Shown here: positions 8,548-16,867 of the stretch, in pieces
Layout of the letters: every line of letters begins with the position of its first letter
Numbering within the stretch: position 1 is the first letter of the stretch
DNA from: CAUZSN01 sp963582345
Lineage (GTDB): Bacteria; Planctomycetota; Planctomycetia; Planctomycetales; Planctomycetaceae
Assembly: GCA_963582345.1 (NCBI GenBank)
Contig: CAUZSN010000018.1
Span: 1 to 32,195, forward strand
Length of the DNA stretch: 32,195 nucleotides
Direction of reading: 5' to 3'
Made by a program: the position numbers and the translations under genes
The notes under the pieces: generated by a model
The model's input: the letters and a program-made list of their open reading frames with translations, nothing else
The model's database searches: none
Told to the model about the DNA's origin: nothing

Positions 8548-9149
8548 ATACTCTGATTAGTTGCTTCGATGTCGAACCGATACTCTCTCGTGACCAATTC
8601 GCCGGGAAGTGAATTTGGCGAAGCGATCAGAATTGCGCAGTCGTTGAAGTGGGTTAGTTCATGGACTATACGCCCTGCCCCGGCATCGTCCACATCTGCG
8701 AGTGGTTCATCCAGAAGAAGTAGTTTTGGTGCTATGGCCAGGCTGCGAGCTAGCGCCGTGCGTCGGGCTTCGCCACCTGATAAATGTTTGGCTCGGTTGG
8801 TTGCGAGATGGCCGATCCCCAATTTATCCAGCCATGCGCGAGCTTTCAGTTCAGACTCGCGCTGATCCAGTCCGCGCACTCGCAAGCCGTACATCACATT
8901 GAACAACACCGTGCCTCGGAACATGTAAGGTGCCTGGTGCATGTAAACGCGATCACTACTCGGTCCGGTGATCGCACAGTGTCCGCGATAGTTTTTTTCC
9001 AAGCCGGCCAAGACCCGCAGCAAGGTCGTCTTACCGCAACCGTTCGGACCCACAATGCCCACTCGTTCTCCGGCGTTGATGACCAGCTCAGGAACGCAAC
9101 AAATGCTCTTGCCATTCTTTGTGACTTGCAAGTTCAGAATTTCGATCAT
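8532..9149 (-). CDS. tupC: Tungstate-type ABC transporter, ATP-binding protein
   Basis: This 205-aa ATPase powers the importer encoded with tupB and tupA. Walker A is GPNGCGKT (34-41), the Q-loop glutamine is in MHQAP (about 72), the signature is LSGGE (123-127) and Walker B is LLLLDE (143-148). The switch (H-loop) histidine that normally follows Walker B is not seen: the aligned place reads IASPN (P178). At 205 aa it is a minimal ATPase without a C-terminal regulatory domain such as that of ModC. It is the last gene of the operon, 2 bp after tupB. Its last codons lie inside a palindrome. Tungstate is inferred from TupA and TupB; molybdate or another oxyanion cannot be excluded. Confidence 0.85.
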   Translation of the reverse strand: MIEILNLQVTKNGKSICCVPELVINAGERVGIVGPNGCGKTTLLRVLAGLEKNYRGHCAITGPSSDRVYMHQAPYMFRGTVLFNVMYGLRVRGLDQRESELKARAWLDKLGIGHLATNRAKHLSGGEARRTALARSLAIAPKLLLLDEPLADVDDAGAGRIVHELTHFNDCAILIASPNSLPGELVTREYRFDIEATNQSMSGSA

Positions 9150-9151
9150 GA

Positions 9152-9850
9152 CTATACTCTAGCGTCATCACGGCTCAGTAGCATGATGCAGACCGTAACG
9201 CACAGCGCGATGGCCAACAGAATCACACCCATTGCCATGCCACGGCTAAACTCGCCTTTGGCGGTTTCCAAGGCGGTCGCGGTGGCTAACGTGCGAGTGC
9301 GGTACTTGATGTTGCCGCCTACCATCATGGCAATGCCCAGCTCCGTGACGCAGCGGGCAAAGGCCATCACGATTGCCAAGGTCACGCCGACGCGGGCTTC
9401 GGAGAGGTACGTTGCCCAGCGGCGAAACGGTCCAGCACCTAACGTCAGCGAGGTTTCCCCGATCCGCGGATCCAGTGATTTTACGGCACCGTGGGTTAGT
9501 GAGACGACGATTGGCAGGGCGAGCAAGAACTCGCCCACGACAATCAACCACGGCGTATACAGCAAGTCCATCGCTCCGAAAGGGCCGCGCCGCGAAAACA
9601 CTGCATAGCACACGATCCCAATGAACACGGTCGGAAAGGACATTCCCGCTCGGAACGCCAAAACAACGAGCCGGTAACCAGGAAACGAATGGCGTGCGAG
9701 TCCCGTTCCCACCGGCAGTCCAGCGAGAGCAGCCAAGCCCACCGCCGTGGTGGAAATCCACAGGCTCCGAGCGGCTGCATTTGTGACCGAAGGATCGAAG
9801 CGGCGTATTAGCGCCAGCGCTTCTCGAAAGCTTTCCCAAATCAAGTCCAT
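9152..9850 (-). CDS. tupB: Tungstate-type ABC transporter, permease
   Basis: This 232-aa inner-membrane permease has about five hydrophobic segments (roughly 29-51, 60-82, 98-120, 152-176 and 205-226). An EAA-type loop (GETSLTLGAGPFRRW, about 131-145) would contact the ATPase. The C-terminal GGNIKYRTRTLATATALE segment is typical of TupB/WtpB-like permeases. It follows tupA by 9 bp and precedes tupC by 2 bp, so the three genes form a tight operon transcribed leftward. Confidence 0.87.
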   Translation of the reverse strand: MDLIWESFREALALIRRFDPSVTNAAARSLWISTTAVGLAALAGLPVGTGLARHSFPGYRLVVLAFRAGMSFPTVFIGIVCYAVFSRRGPFGAMDLLYTPWLIVVGEFLLALPIVVSLTHGAVKSLDPRIGETSLTLGAGPFRRWATYLSEARVGVTLAIVMAFARCVTELGIAMMVGGNIKYRTRTLATATALETAKGEFSRGMAMGVILLAIALCVTVCIMLLSRDDARV

Positions 9851-9859
9851 CCTAGCCGT

Positions 9860-10705
9860 CTAGTCCCCTTCAGGAAGCCGTAAGGGATAAAAGAGCTGCT
9901 CCCCTTCGATTGTGTAGTCTTGCATCATTTCTTGGGTTTTACGGGAAATTAGAAATTCGACAAATGCCTGAGCCAACTCGAAGTTAACGCTCGGATGTTT
10001 GTGAGGATTCACAATCATGATTCCATACAGATTGTGGAGTTGTTTGGACGAGGTGACTAACGGTACTAGATTGATCTTGCGCTTGAATGTTAAATACGTC
10101 GCGTGATCGCACAGGATATACGCGTTTTTTTGGTCGGCCATATTGAGGGTCCACCCCATCCCTTGTCCGCTTTCAAAGTAGGTATCCCAGCTCTTGCGGT
10201 TGCTAACGTCATTCCATAACTGAAGCTCACGTTTGTGGGTGCCACTGTCGTCACCGCGAGAAACGAACGGGTGTTCACCGGCGGCGATTTTTTGCAAAGC
10301 GAGCGACGGTTCTACACCTCGAATTTCGGCCGGGTCTTGCGGAGGTCCCAGAATGTCGAAGGTGTTGTACATCACATTTTCGTGGCGAATTCCATGTTCA
10401 TCGGCCATAAACGCGTCCTCGGCTTGACGGGCGTGAACCCACACGACATCAACATCTCCAGTTTGGCCCAGTTTCAGTGCTGCGCCGGTCCCATTGGCAA
10501 TCACATCGACTCGAACTTTTCGCTGTTGCTCAAAGACTGGAACAAGAACGTCCAACAATCCAGAATCGCGCGTGCTTGTCGTAACAGCCAGACGCAGCAC
10601 AGAGCGACCGGCCTGGGAATTGGTGTCGAATTTTCCACAACCCATCTGGAACAGAGTATGCAGTATGACACCGAAGAATACGCAACATCTCATTAGATAA
10701 ACCAT
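9860..10705 (-). CDS. tupA: Tungstate-type ABC transporter, substrate-binding lipoprotein
   Basis: This 281-aa periplasmic binding protein has a lipoprotein signal: a hydrophobic stretch (about 8-20) followed by MGC, with Cys23 as the likely lipidation site. Family motifs are clear: TTSTRDSG (42-49), the MYNTFDILGPP region (112-122) and RGDDSGTHKRE (150-160). In TupA proteins these form the oxyanion pocket that separates TupA from ModA. It is the first gene of the operon. The ATG at 10705 and a second in-frame ATG four codons later are both possible; neither has a clear ribosome site. The imported anion would feed a tungsten or molybdenum cofactor enzyme encoded elsewhere. Confidence 0.88.
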   Translation of the reverse strand: MVYLMRCCVFFGVILHTLFQMGCGKFDTNSQAGRSVLRLAVTTSTRDSGLLDVLVPVFEQQRKVRVDVIANGTGAALKLGQTGDVDVVWVHARQAEDAFMADEHGIRHENVMYNTFDILGPPQDPAEIRGVEPSLALQKIAAGEHPFVSRGDDSGTHKRELQLWNDVSNRKSWDTYFESGQGMGWTLNMADQKNAYILCDHATYLTFKRKINLVPLVTSSKQLHNLYGIMIVNPHKHPSVNFELAQAFVEFLISRKTQEMMQDYTIEGEQLFYPLRLPEGD

Positions 10706-10896
10706 GCCAACGAACGCTGAAGCGCAACGGCCAATTTACGGCTGCTGATACAGTACAGAGTAGGAAGGAAGTCGAAAACTGCAAGTGGCACTCGTGGTCA
10801 AGATTCTTCACGTCCGTTTAACGTTGCTGTGTCGTGCGGGCGTTGTGCCTGATTTGTTCAACGATCAATGATGTGATTCCGGTTGCTTGCGGGCGC

Positions 10897-10930
10897 AAAA
10901 AAGACCCGCCATGCTTAAGCATGGCGGGTC
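10897..10930 (-). terminator. Strong intrinsic terminator of the lipoprotein cluster
   Basis: A perfect 28-bp palindrome (10903-10930) has arms GACCCGCCATGC and GCATGGCGGGTC around TTAA. On the minus strand it is followed directly by six Ts (10897-10902). It lies about 45 bp after the stop codon of the DUF11 gene and should end that leftward transcript before tupA. Confidence 0.88.
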
Positions 10931-10973
10931 CGGATTCGCGGGAATCCGCAGTACTCGATCAGGCGACAGGTCT

Positions 10974-12359
10974 TTACCTCACGCGAGTCTGAAACGTGAT
11001 GACGCCACCGGTGTGACCGGCCAAGGAGTCATCTAATTCGAAACGAAGTATCAGGTTGCCTTCTCCGTTGTCATCCATAACTATTAGTCCGGCAAGGTCG
11101 GATTCCGCGCTATCTTCGATGTATTTCAAACGAGGAGTCAAGTTGTCGATAATCCGGATATGGTGAAGTTCGTGATCACCCAAGTTGTCAAAACGAATGG
11201 TGAAGGTGATTATGTCGTCTGAACGGGCGACTTTCTTGTCGGCTAACTTGACGATTCGCAGCTGGCCTCTCGTCAGATGCTCGGTATCAAGCCCGATCAA
11301 TTCCTTCGGCTTGAATGAACTATAGACTTCTTGCGAGGAGGACATCATGGCCGTGATGACGGGATTCTGGTCGCGTGTCCAAAGGCTGGCGGCATCGATT
11401 CCGTATGCCAATCTCGCCTCGTCCGCCTGTCGAAAGCGTCCGGTGCGTATGAAGGCCACGTCTTCGTAAGCATTCAGCAACATAATATGCCCTGCAACGG
11501 CAACGGCCTGATCAACTCCGTGACCAATCTGTTCGATGACCAGCCCGCTGACGCGAGATCGCACATGAATACCTTTTGACGCCTCACGCTGATTGTGATG
11601 CGTGGGTACCAAACGGTGGCTCAATCCGGCTCTGTAAGTCATTTCATATGCACTTGCCAGCTTGTCGACCGAGAAGTCTTCACGCGGTACACTGGCGGAG
11701 CGGACGGCACCAAATCGGGGTGAGTAGATTGCAACTCGGTTGGTTGGTTTCACGAAACGCTGCCCCAAATGATCGACGTATTCTACAACCGTATCTTCTG
11801 TCTCAATTCCCAAGCGGTTGAATTCGTCGTAGTGCACGGGGAGTGCACGGTCGCCGCCGTCGAAAAGGTACTCGTCCGGGTGCCAGTCGGCGTGCGCCGG
11901 CGTATGATCAAATGTTACGCTAGCTTGATCGCCGACTGTTTGTAGGTTTTCCTGGGTAGGTATGGGACGTCGTAGTTCGGCTGGCATTAACATTGATGCT
12001 GGTTGATTGGGACTGGCTACTGATTGCATCATTGGTGGGTTTGCATTGGCCATGCTTATCGTCACCACCGATTGGCCTTGCGACGCAGTGTCATGGATGC
12101 GCGAGATCCCTTGGGTCGATGCGCCGGCGTGGGGTACTTGGCTAGCGTGTTCTGAGTTAGTGCTCGCGAGCACGTTATTCGCGTGCTTAACGTTCGGATT
12201 TGTTCCCGGCATGAACATGTCCGTGTAAACTGGTTGATTCAGCGATGTGCACGAACATAATGTCGCGGTGATCAACATCGCGCACCAACAAACGACATGT
12301 TGAGCGGCGTTGCATGTTGCAATTTTCGGAATCGATGTTCGGAACTTTCGCGATGTCAT
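10974..12359 (-). CDS. DUF11-domain lipoprotein, planctomycete type
   Basis: This 461-aa protein has a hydrophobic N-terminal segment (about 23-36) and a plausible lipobox LCSC (Cys37). A disordered S/T/N/P-rich region follows (40-150). A planctomycete-style middle region contains PDEYLFDGGDR (161-171) and VEYVDHLGQRFVKPTNRVAIYSPRFG. Residues 360-461 form a DUF11 (CARDB-like beta-sandwich) domain: a KLADKKVARSDDIITFTIRF strand pair, NLGD, then IIDNLTPRLKYIEDSAES. DUF11 domains occur in surface-exposed or envelope proteins; the exact role is unknown. It is the last gene of a three-gene leftward cluster, 6 bp after the preceding gene, and is closed by the strong terminator. Confidence 0.8.
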   Translation of the reverse strand: MTSRKFRTSIPKIATCNAAQHVVCWCAMLITATLCSCTSLNQPVYTDMFMPGTNPNVKHANNVLASTNSEHASQVPHAGASTQGISRIHDTASQGQSVVTISMANANPPMMQSVASPNQPASMLMPAELRRPIPTQENLQTVGDQASVTFDHTPAHADWHPDEYLFDGGDRALPVHYDEFNRLGIETEDTVVEYVDHLGQRFVKPTNRVAIYSPRFGAVRSASVPREDFSVDKLASAYEMTYRAGLSHRLVPTHHNQREASKGIHVRSRVSGLVIEQIGHGVDQAVAVAGHIMLLNAYEDVAFIRTGRFRQADEARLAYGIDAASLWTRDQNPVITAMMSSSQEVYSSFKPKELIGLDTEHLTRGQLRIVKLADKKVARSDDIITFTIRFDNLGDHELHHIRIIDNLTPRLKYIEDSAESDLAGLIVMDDNGEGNLILRFELDDSLAGHTGGVITFQTRVR

Positions 12360-12365
12360 TGCATG

Positions 12366-13025
12366 CTATTTGTTTGGATTCGGCTGCGAGACCATTATTG
12401 GTGCTCCTGTACCGTAAAAGGCCTCGTCGCTACCTTGACCGGATGGTAAACGGCCGCCTAGTCTCACGATAAGCATCGGCCGACCGCGACGATCCGCCTC
12501 AGCCAGCAGATTTCGGTTTGGTGCCATCGTCAGCGGCGTCAGAACTTTTTCTGGCAACGGCACCGCGAGTTGCGGTTGTTCCAGATAAATGACTTTCGTG
12601 ACAAATCGACCCTGTATCGCTAATTGGATTTCATAGCGAGTCAACTCAACTGGAATTGGAAACTCGTCTTGTCTACCGGCGGGCGGATGTAGCTGATCCA
12701 CCAATTCAAGCGATGGAAACAATTCGATTCCTGGAAATTCAGGCATGTGACTAATTTTCAGGCGGTACGTATGCCCTACCGCCAGGACGGTTTGGGCGGG
12801 AGTCGGTATCGAAAGCTGCCGATTTGATGATGTATCGAAAAAAGTGACGTTTCCGGCGTCGGGCAGTTCGACTCGAACAGGCTGAAACTGAGCCGCAGCC
12901 GGCGAGGTTGGCATCAACAGCACCAGACCGAACAACGGCGCGAGCCATCGCGTCGGTAGGAACGGGCAGCGGCGCGTTCCACAGTCGTGCAGCAGACATT
13001 CAAAACAACGACTGACCAAGGGCAC
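12366..13025 (-). CDS. Secreted protein sharing a domain with its upstream neighbour
   Basis: This 219-aa protein has an export signal with a long basic lead, a hydrophobic core (about 28-43) and an AAAQ cleavage site near 45. The GTG start at 13025 has GGAGG four bases upstream. Residues 80-190 match the neighbouring 379-aa lipoprotein in order: GxTYRLK (84-90), FPSLEL (103-108), PVELT (125-129), FVTKVIYL (141-148) and EADRRG (176-181), then an xVRLG strand. I do not recognise this domain as a named family. The gene lies 6 bp from the DUF11 gene and 150 bp from its paralogue, so all three probably act together in the envelope. Function is unknown. Confidence 0.72.
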   Translation of the reverse strand: MPLVSRCFECLLHDCGTRRCPFLPTRWLAPLFGLVLLMPTSPAAAQFQPVRVELPDAGNVTFFDTSSNRQLSIPTPAQTVLAVGHTYRLKISHMPEFPGIELFPSLELVDQLHPPAGRQDEFPIPVELTRYEIQLAIQGRFVTKVIYLEQPQLAVPLPEKVLTPLTMAPNRNLLAEADRRGRPMLIVRLGGRLPSGQGSDEAFYGTGAPIMVSQPNPNK

Positions 13026-13175
13026 ACGTCCTCCGAGCGGAAGTAGCTCAGTACGATCAACAGTGTTGGCGAACGTTGGGCCGAGGAACTCGGGCGTCCG
13101 CGTTCCAGTACGTCAATTCCAGAAAGTATCGCAGCGGAGAATGGGTCGAAAAGCAATCGCTAACGCGGACCAGAA

Positions 13176-14315
13176 CTATTTAGGAAGCGACCAGGCGGGG
13201 TACGCTACCTGACCCGGTCTGTAGAGGGGATGGTTTTCGGTGTACTTGACGTGCTTAACGGGTTTCGGCATGCGGATACCGGGACTGTGTTTGACATCGA
13301 TCAGGAACTCGCTGACTGGTTTAGGTAGTCTTATCCGCGTGTTATTGCGAATTGTGTGCGATTTTAATGAGGCTGGACTACCGAGGGGTAAGTAGGCTGG
13401 TCCAGGAAGTCCTATTGGGGTAGCGGATGAGGGTCCGCCCCATGTCGGAGTGCCCCCGACTCCGGCGATCGGACTATATGCCGCGAATTTCGAACTGCTG
13501 ACCATCATCGGTCCCGGCACTCCAGGCTGGCCAACGCCCACTCCGGAAATTGGCATTGGTGGTACACGTTGACCGTGTTTGCCGTCTAGGCGATAATCCG
13601 AGACGTGTTGGATGCCTCGGCCGTGCCTCGCAGTGTCTTTTGGCGTCAGAGGCGGTTGACCGGCCATTTCGAGATCCATGTTGCCCATTCGTAAGACCGC
13701 CATGATCGTACCGCGACGATCAGCTTCCGATACCGGATCAACGCCGGGATCTAGACGAGTTGACACTAACGTCTCGACGCCGGCAATGGCTAGGTCTTGG
13801 AACTTGGGATCGGGCAAATAGATCACTTTAGTCACGAAGTTGTTACTTTCGACTTGCTCTAGATCTTCGTCCGTCAGCTCCAACGGTACACTGTTGTGGG
13901 ATAGATAGGCGTTTGTTGTTGGATGCGAAGGATATACCTGCAGAGACGGATAAACGACCAGTCCCTTGCGGCCGGGCAAGCTTGTCAGTTTCAAACGATA
14001 GGTGGCGCCCTGAGTGAAGTTGTAGCGCGCCGGAGCAAGGAGTTGATTTTCGGCATAGGATTCGCCGACCTTCCAACCGACGTGCATACCTTTCGGTTCG
14101 ACGAATCGGATTTGCGTTGTCTGTGTCGCGTTCGTCGGTGGTGCTAGCATCGACATGACAGCCGGACCGGGACCATCGACCATGGGTCCTTGATGTTGTA
14201 GCATCGCAGGCGGCGGTGCCACGTATGCGTCCTTTTCAAAGATCTGCTGGCTGTCGACCGCACAGCCGACGCAAACAAATACAGTTGTTCCTAGTGCAAG
14301 AAAATAGTATTTCAT
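13176..14315 (-). CDS. Lipoprotein sharing a domain with its downstream neighbour
   Basis: This 379-aa protein starts at ATG 14315, with AAAGGA seven bases upstream. A longer frame to 14402 lacks this support and would bury the signal peptide. The lipoprotein signal is residues 2-17, with lipobox FVCVGC (Cys18). The conserved domain (about 100-212) carries GATYRLKL (102-109), YPSLQV (122-127), PLELT (144-148), FVTKVIYL (160-167), EADRRG (197-202) and VLRMG. A P/G-rich linker follows. The C-terminus has two related segments, IRLPKPV and IRMPKPVKHVKYTE, ending NHPLYRPGQVAYPAW. It is the first gene of the leftward cluster and is divergent from the LolA-like gene. I do not recognise the family; a structural envelope role is only an inference. 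Confidence 0.75.
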   Translation of the reverse strand: MKYYFLALGTTVFVCVGCAVDSQQIFEKDAYVAPPPAMLQHQGPMVDGPGPAVMSMLAPPTNATQTTQIRFVEPKGMHVGWKVGESYAENQLLAPARYNFTQGATYRLKLTSLPGRKGLVVYPSLQVYPSHPTTNAYLSHNSVPLELTDEDLEQVESNNFVTKVIYLPDPKFQDLAIAGVETLVSTRLDPGVDPVSEADRRGTIMAVLRMGNMDLEMAGQPPLTPKDTARHGRGIQHVSDYRLDGKHGQRVPPMPISGVGVGQPGVPGPMMVSSSKFAAYSPIAGVGGTPTWGGPSSATPIGLPGPAYLPLGSPASLKSHTIRNNTRIRLPKPVSEFLIDVKHSPGIRMPKPVKHVKYTENHPLYRPGQVAYPAWSLPK

Positions 14316-14611
14316 GACCAGTCCTTTTGACCGTACATCATTACCATGGCACGCGATTTTCCAAATAGACCGCAAACCGTGATCGGTTGCGGACCAGTTC
14401 ATTTGCGAGGGTTCGACGCGATTTGCAGTCGACCTCGACCTTCAATCCAGGTTAAAATATCCCGATGTAAAGCAAGACTCACCATGTGATCGCTTAGCCG
14501 CTATTCGGTCCAAGCAATCGAGGTGCCATCTACATTAGTGCTGTTCGTTAAAATAGTTCTTCGGAAGAACTCAACCCGATTCTTTGGCAATTTCATCAAT
14601 TTCTGGACAAC
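14316..14611. promoter_or_regulatory. Divergent regulatory region with an AGTTCTTC dyad
   Basis: This 296-bp region separates two divergent envelope clusters. On the rightward side a -10-like TAAAAT (14549-14554) is followed at once by a perfect dyad, AGTTCTTC (14555-14562), G, GAAGAACT (14564-14571), about 40 bp before the LolA-like start codon. The position would suit an operator or a leader hairpin. No clear -35 box pairs with the -10. Nothing else is evident. Confidence 0.35.
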
Positions 14612-15676
14612 ATGCAAAAACTACCCATTTTAACCGCTGTCGTAACTAGCTTGTTGATAGTACCGTGCGTCTCTAACGGGTCGATTAAAGGCCAACGCTC
14701 TCGATCTGCACAGCGACTGAAATCTTCATCAGCGCCAGTCCTGATCGCGCAAAACGACAAAAAGAGAAGCTCTGAACTGAAGTCAAAAGAATCAAGAAAA
14801 GGCACCGTGCCAAGGACGGAAACGGTCACGGCGACGTTGAAAGAAGCCCGCGACCGATTGATCCGCTACAAGTCCGTCAAGGCCCAGATTGTGGAGACGG
14901 TTGCTATCGGTCGGCGGAAATTCCAATTGGTCGGAAGTTATTTGCAGGGAACCAATCTCAGATTACGGTTGGAGTACAAGATCAAGATTGGTGAATCGGA
15001 GGGATCGTTGTTGGAGGTCTGCGATGGTCAAGTTCTCTGGACACGAACTGTTGTTGCGCGTCGACCGTCGGGAACAAGCAAGGTTGATACAGCAGCCGCG
15101 AAATTTTCGGAAGATGTACACATCACGCGCCGCGACGTTCGAAAAATCCTGGAACACGCTGCGGCTGGGAATGTGTCAGGAAACATGTTGTCCGCGGAAT
15201 TAGGTTTGGGTGGTGTGCCGTCCCTATTGGCGTCGTTGGAAAATACGATGAACATGGATACCAAAACCATTGAGTATGTCGACAAGAAATCGTTTACAGT
15301 CATTCAGGGAACGTGGAACGATCACTACAAGCAACGATTTATCAAAGGAAACCCGTTAAAATTGCCACAATTACCCGATTACGTCCCTGATCGGGTGAAA
15401 GTATACTTTGACAGTGAGACGCTTTTTCCACGGAGAATCCTATACGAGAAAAAGGTGCCGAATCGGAAAATCTATAGGCCTATGGTGGTGCTGGACTTTA
15501 CGAAAGTGGACTTCAATATTTCCGTGGATGACAAAGAGTTTGAATTCATTCCACCCGATGGAGCTTCGACTAACGACGTGACGGAGCAATACTTGCAGCA
15601 ATTACGTCCAGCTAAGACGAGTCAAGAGTTGCAGCAGACAAATGAGAAGGAATTATCCGAGACAAAGTCGAATTAG
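14612..15676 (+). CDS. Secreted LolA-like protein (outer-membrane lipoprotein-sorting type)
   Basis: This 354-aa protein has a signal peptide (about 1-23) and then a basic, low-complexity stretch to residue 65. Residues 75-316 have the pattern of a LolA/LolB-like half-barrel: an amphipathic helix ATLKEARDRLIRYKSVKAQI, then alternating strands with VGSYLQG, LRLRLEYKI, LLEVCDGQVLWTRT, TVIQGTW, PDRVKVYFDSETLFPRRILY and VVLDFTKVDFNISVDDKEFEF. Such folds bind lipids or lipoprotein acyl chains in the periplasm. It is much longer than classical LolA (about 180 mature residues). Planctomycetes encode several long LolA-like proteins of unknown cargo. It is the first gene of the VWA-ExbBD cluster. Confidence 0.65.
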   Translation: MQKLPILTAVVTSLLIVPCVSNGSIKGQRSRSAQRLKSSSAPVLIAQNDKKRSSELKSKESRKGTVPRTETVTATLKEARDRLIRYKSVKAQIVETVAIGRRKFQLVGSYLQGTNLRLRLEYKIKIGESEGSLLEVCDGQVLWTRTVVARRPSGTSKVDTAAAKFSEDVHITRRDVRKILEHAAAGNVSGNMLSAELGLGGVPSLLASLENTMNMDTKTIEYVDKKSFTVIQGTWNDHYKQRFIKGNPLKLPQLPDYVPDRVKVYFDSETLFPRRILYEKKVPNRKIYRPMVVLDFTKVDFNISVDDKEFEFIPPDGASTNDVTEQYLQQLRPAKTSQELQQTNEKELSETKSN

Positions 15677-15813
15677 GTCGTTCATCTATTGTGGAATATG
15701 TGTGGGGGCAGTCATCAGGCTGCGTTGAGCAGCAGTGGTACGTCGGAAGTCCAGGCCAGCATTTTCTCTGACCGGTTTCTTCTGCAGACAGGTCTCCGCG
15801 AGACGAGGCAAAC

Positions 15814-16836
15814 ATGGTGCACGGTGGTAAACGTATTCCGCAAACTGCCCGTTGGACTTGGCAGTGGAGCTTTACAACTGATCGCGGGATACTTCCCAGT
15901 TGGATCGTATCTCTGGCAATGCACGGGACGTTGTTGTTGTTTGTCGCGACGACTTTAAAGACTTGCAGCAGCAGCGGCGCCGCCAGCACTGGCGAGGGCG
16001 AGTTTCGCGAAGTCGGCCTTTATTTGAAACAGTCTAAACATGTCATTGAGCCGCAGGAATTTCTGGTGCAAGAACCAATGAACGAGTCATTGTTCGGTAA
16101 CGTCAGTGAGAATTCCCAACAGTTGAAGGTCGATGATGCGGTGCTGGACGATTTGCTAGAAGTGCCGGCGATCGAAAACCGGCCATTGTTGGGCGCTGGC
16201 CCTGCTCCTTCATCCATTGCACCACACAATGTTGACGATGTGTTGAAATCCGGAGGAACTGCCCATCCGGTTGCAGCACTGGCGGCTGGTTTAGGTGAGA
16301 CTTCATTCTTCGACATCAAAGCCAAAGGAACGCGGTTTGTTTACGTGGTGGATCGGTCTGGAAGCATGAGTAATTACGGTGCCATCCGAGTGGCCAAGGC
16401 GGAACTGATGGGCAGCCTGGAAAGCCTAGATGGCACCCAACAGTTTCAGATCATGTTCTACAACACCATCGCTCTAATCATGGAACAGCGAAAAGATAAA
16501 CCGCAACTATATTGGGCCAGCGACATCAACCGGACGCTGGCCCGTCGGTTCATTGGCAGTGTCTTGGTAGACGGCGGGACAGACCACATGCCCGCCCTGC
16601 GAAAAGCGCTGCGATTTGGTCCCGAACACATTTTTCTCCTGACCGATGCTGACGAGCCGCAACTATCAGCGGCTGATTTGGACGAAGTTAAACGGATCAA
16701 CGGCGGTCGATCGAAGATACACTGCATCGAGTTTGGAAAGGGATCGGAGATTGGCGTCGAGAATTTTCTAAAGAAACTGGCTCGGCAAAGTGGCGGCAAG
16801 TATCGATATCGGGATGTGACGGGTTTCTCTCGATGA
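15814..16836 (+). CDS. Membrane-anchored VWA protein of the ExbBD cluster
   Basis: This 340-aa protein has a short basic cytoplasmic N-terminus, one transmembrane segment (about 29-47) and an acidic linker (60-165). The VWA domain follows (174-330) with intact metal-site motifs: DRSGS (180-184), T256 in GGTDH and LLTDAD (275-280). The layout of short inside tail, single membrane helix and periplasmic domain matches TonB, TolA or ExbD-like partners of ExbB channels. Its gene sits in the ExbB-ExbD cluster, which makes it a candidate effector. The ATG has GAGG five bases upstream. It is a paralogue of the VWA protein at 4406-5518. Binding partner is unknown. Confidence 0.8.
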   Translation: MVHGGKRIPQTARWTWQWSFTTDRGILPSWIVSLAMHGTLLLFVATTLKTCSSSGAASTGEGEFREVGLYLKQSKHVIEPQEFLVQEPMNESLFGNVSENSQQLKVDDAVLDDLLEVPAIENRPLLGAGPAPSSIAPHNVDDVLKSGGTAHPVAALAAGLGETSFFDIKAKGTRFVYVVDRSGSMSNYGAIRVAKAELMGSLESLDGTQQFQIMFYNTIALIMEQRKDKPQLYWASDINRTLARRFIGSVLVDGGTDHMPALRKALRFGPEHIFLLTDADEPQLSAADLDEVKRINGGRSKIHCIEFGKGSEIGVENFLKKLARQSGGKYRYRDVTGFSR

Positions 16837-16867
16837 AAAGCTCGTTTATCAAACTGAGTACGGATTG

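Noticed and set aside
8784..9608. 274-aa plus-strand frame
   Set aside because: It is antisense to tupC and tupB, whose motifs are clear; the product has no recognisable domain.
13176..14402. Start at 14402 for the 379-aa lipoprotein
   Set aside because: It would add 29 residues before a perfect lipoprotein signal; the ATG at 14315 has AAAGGA at the right distance.
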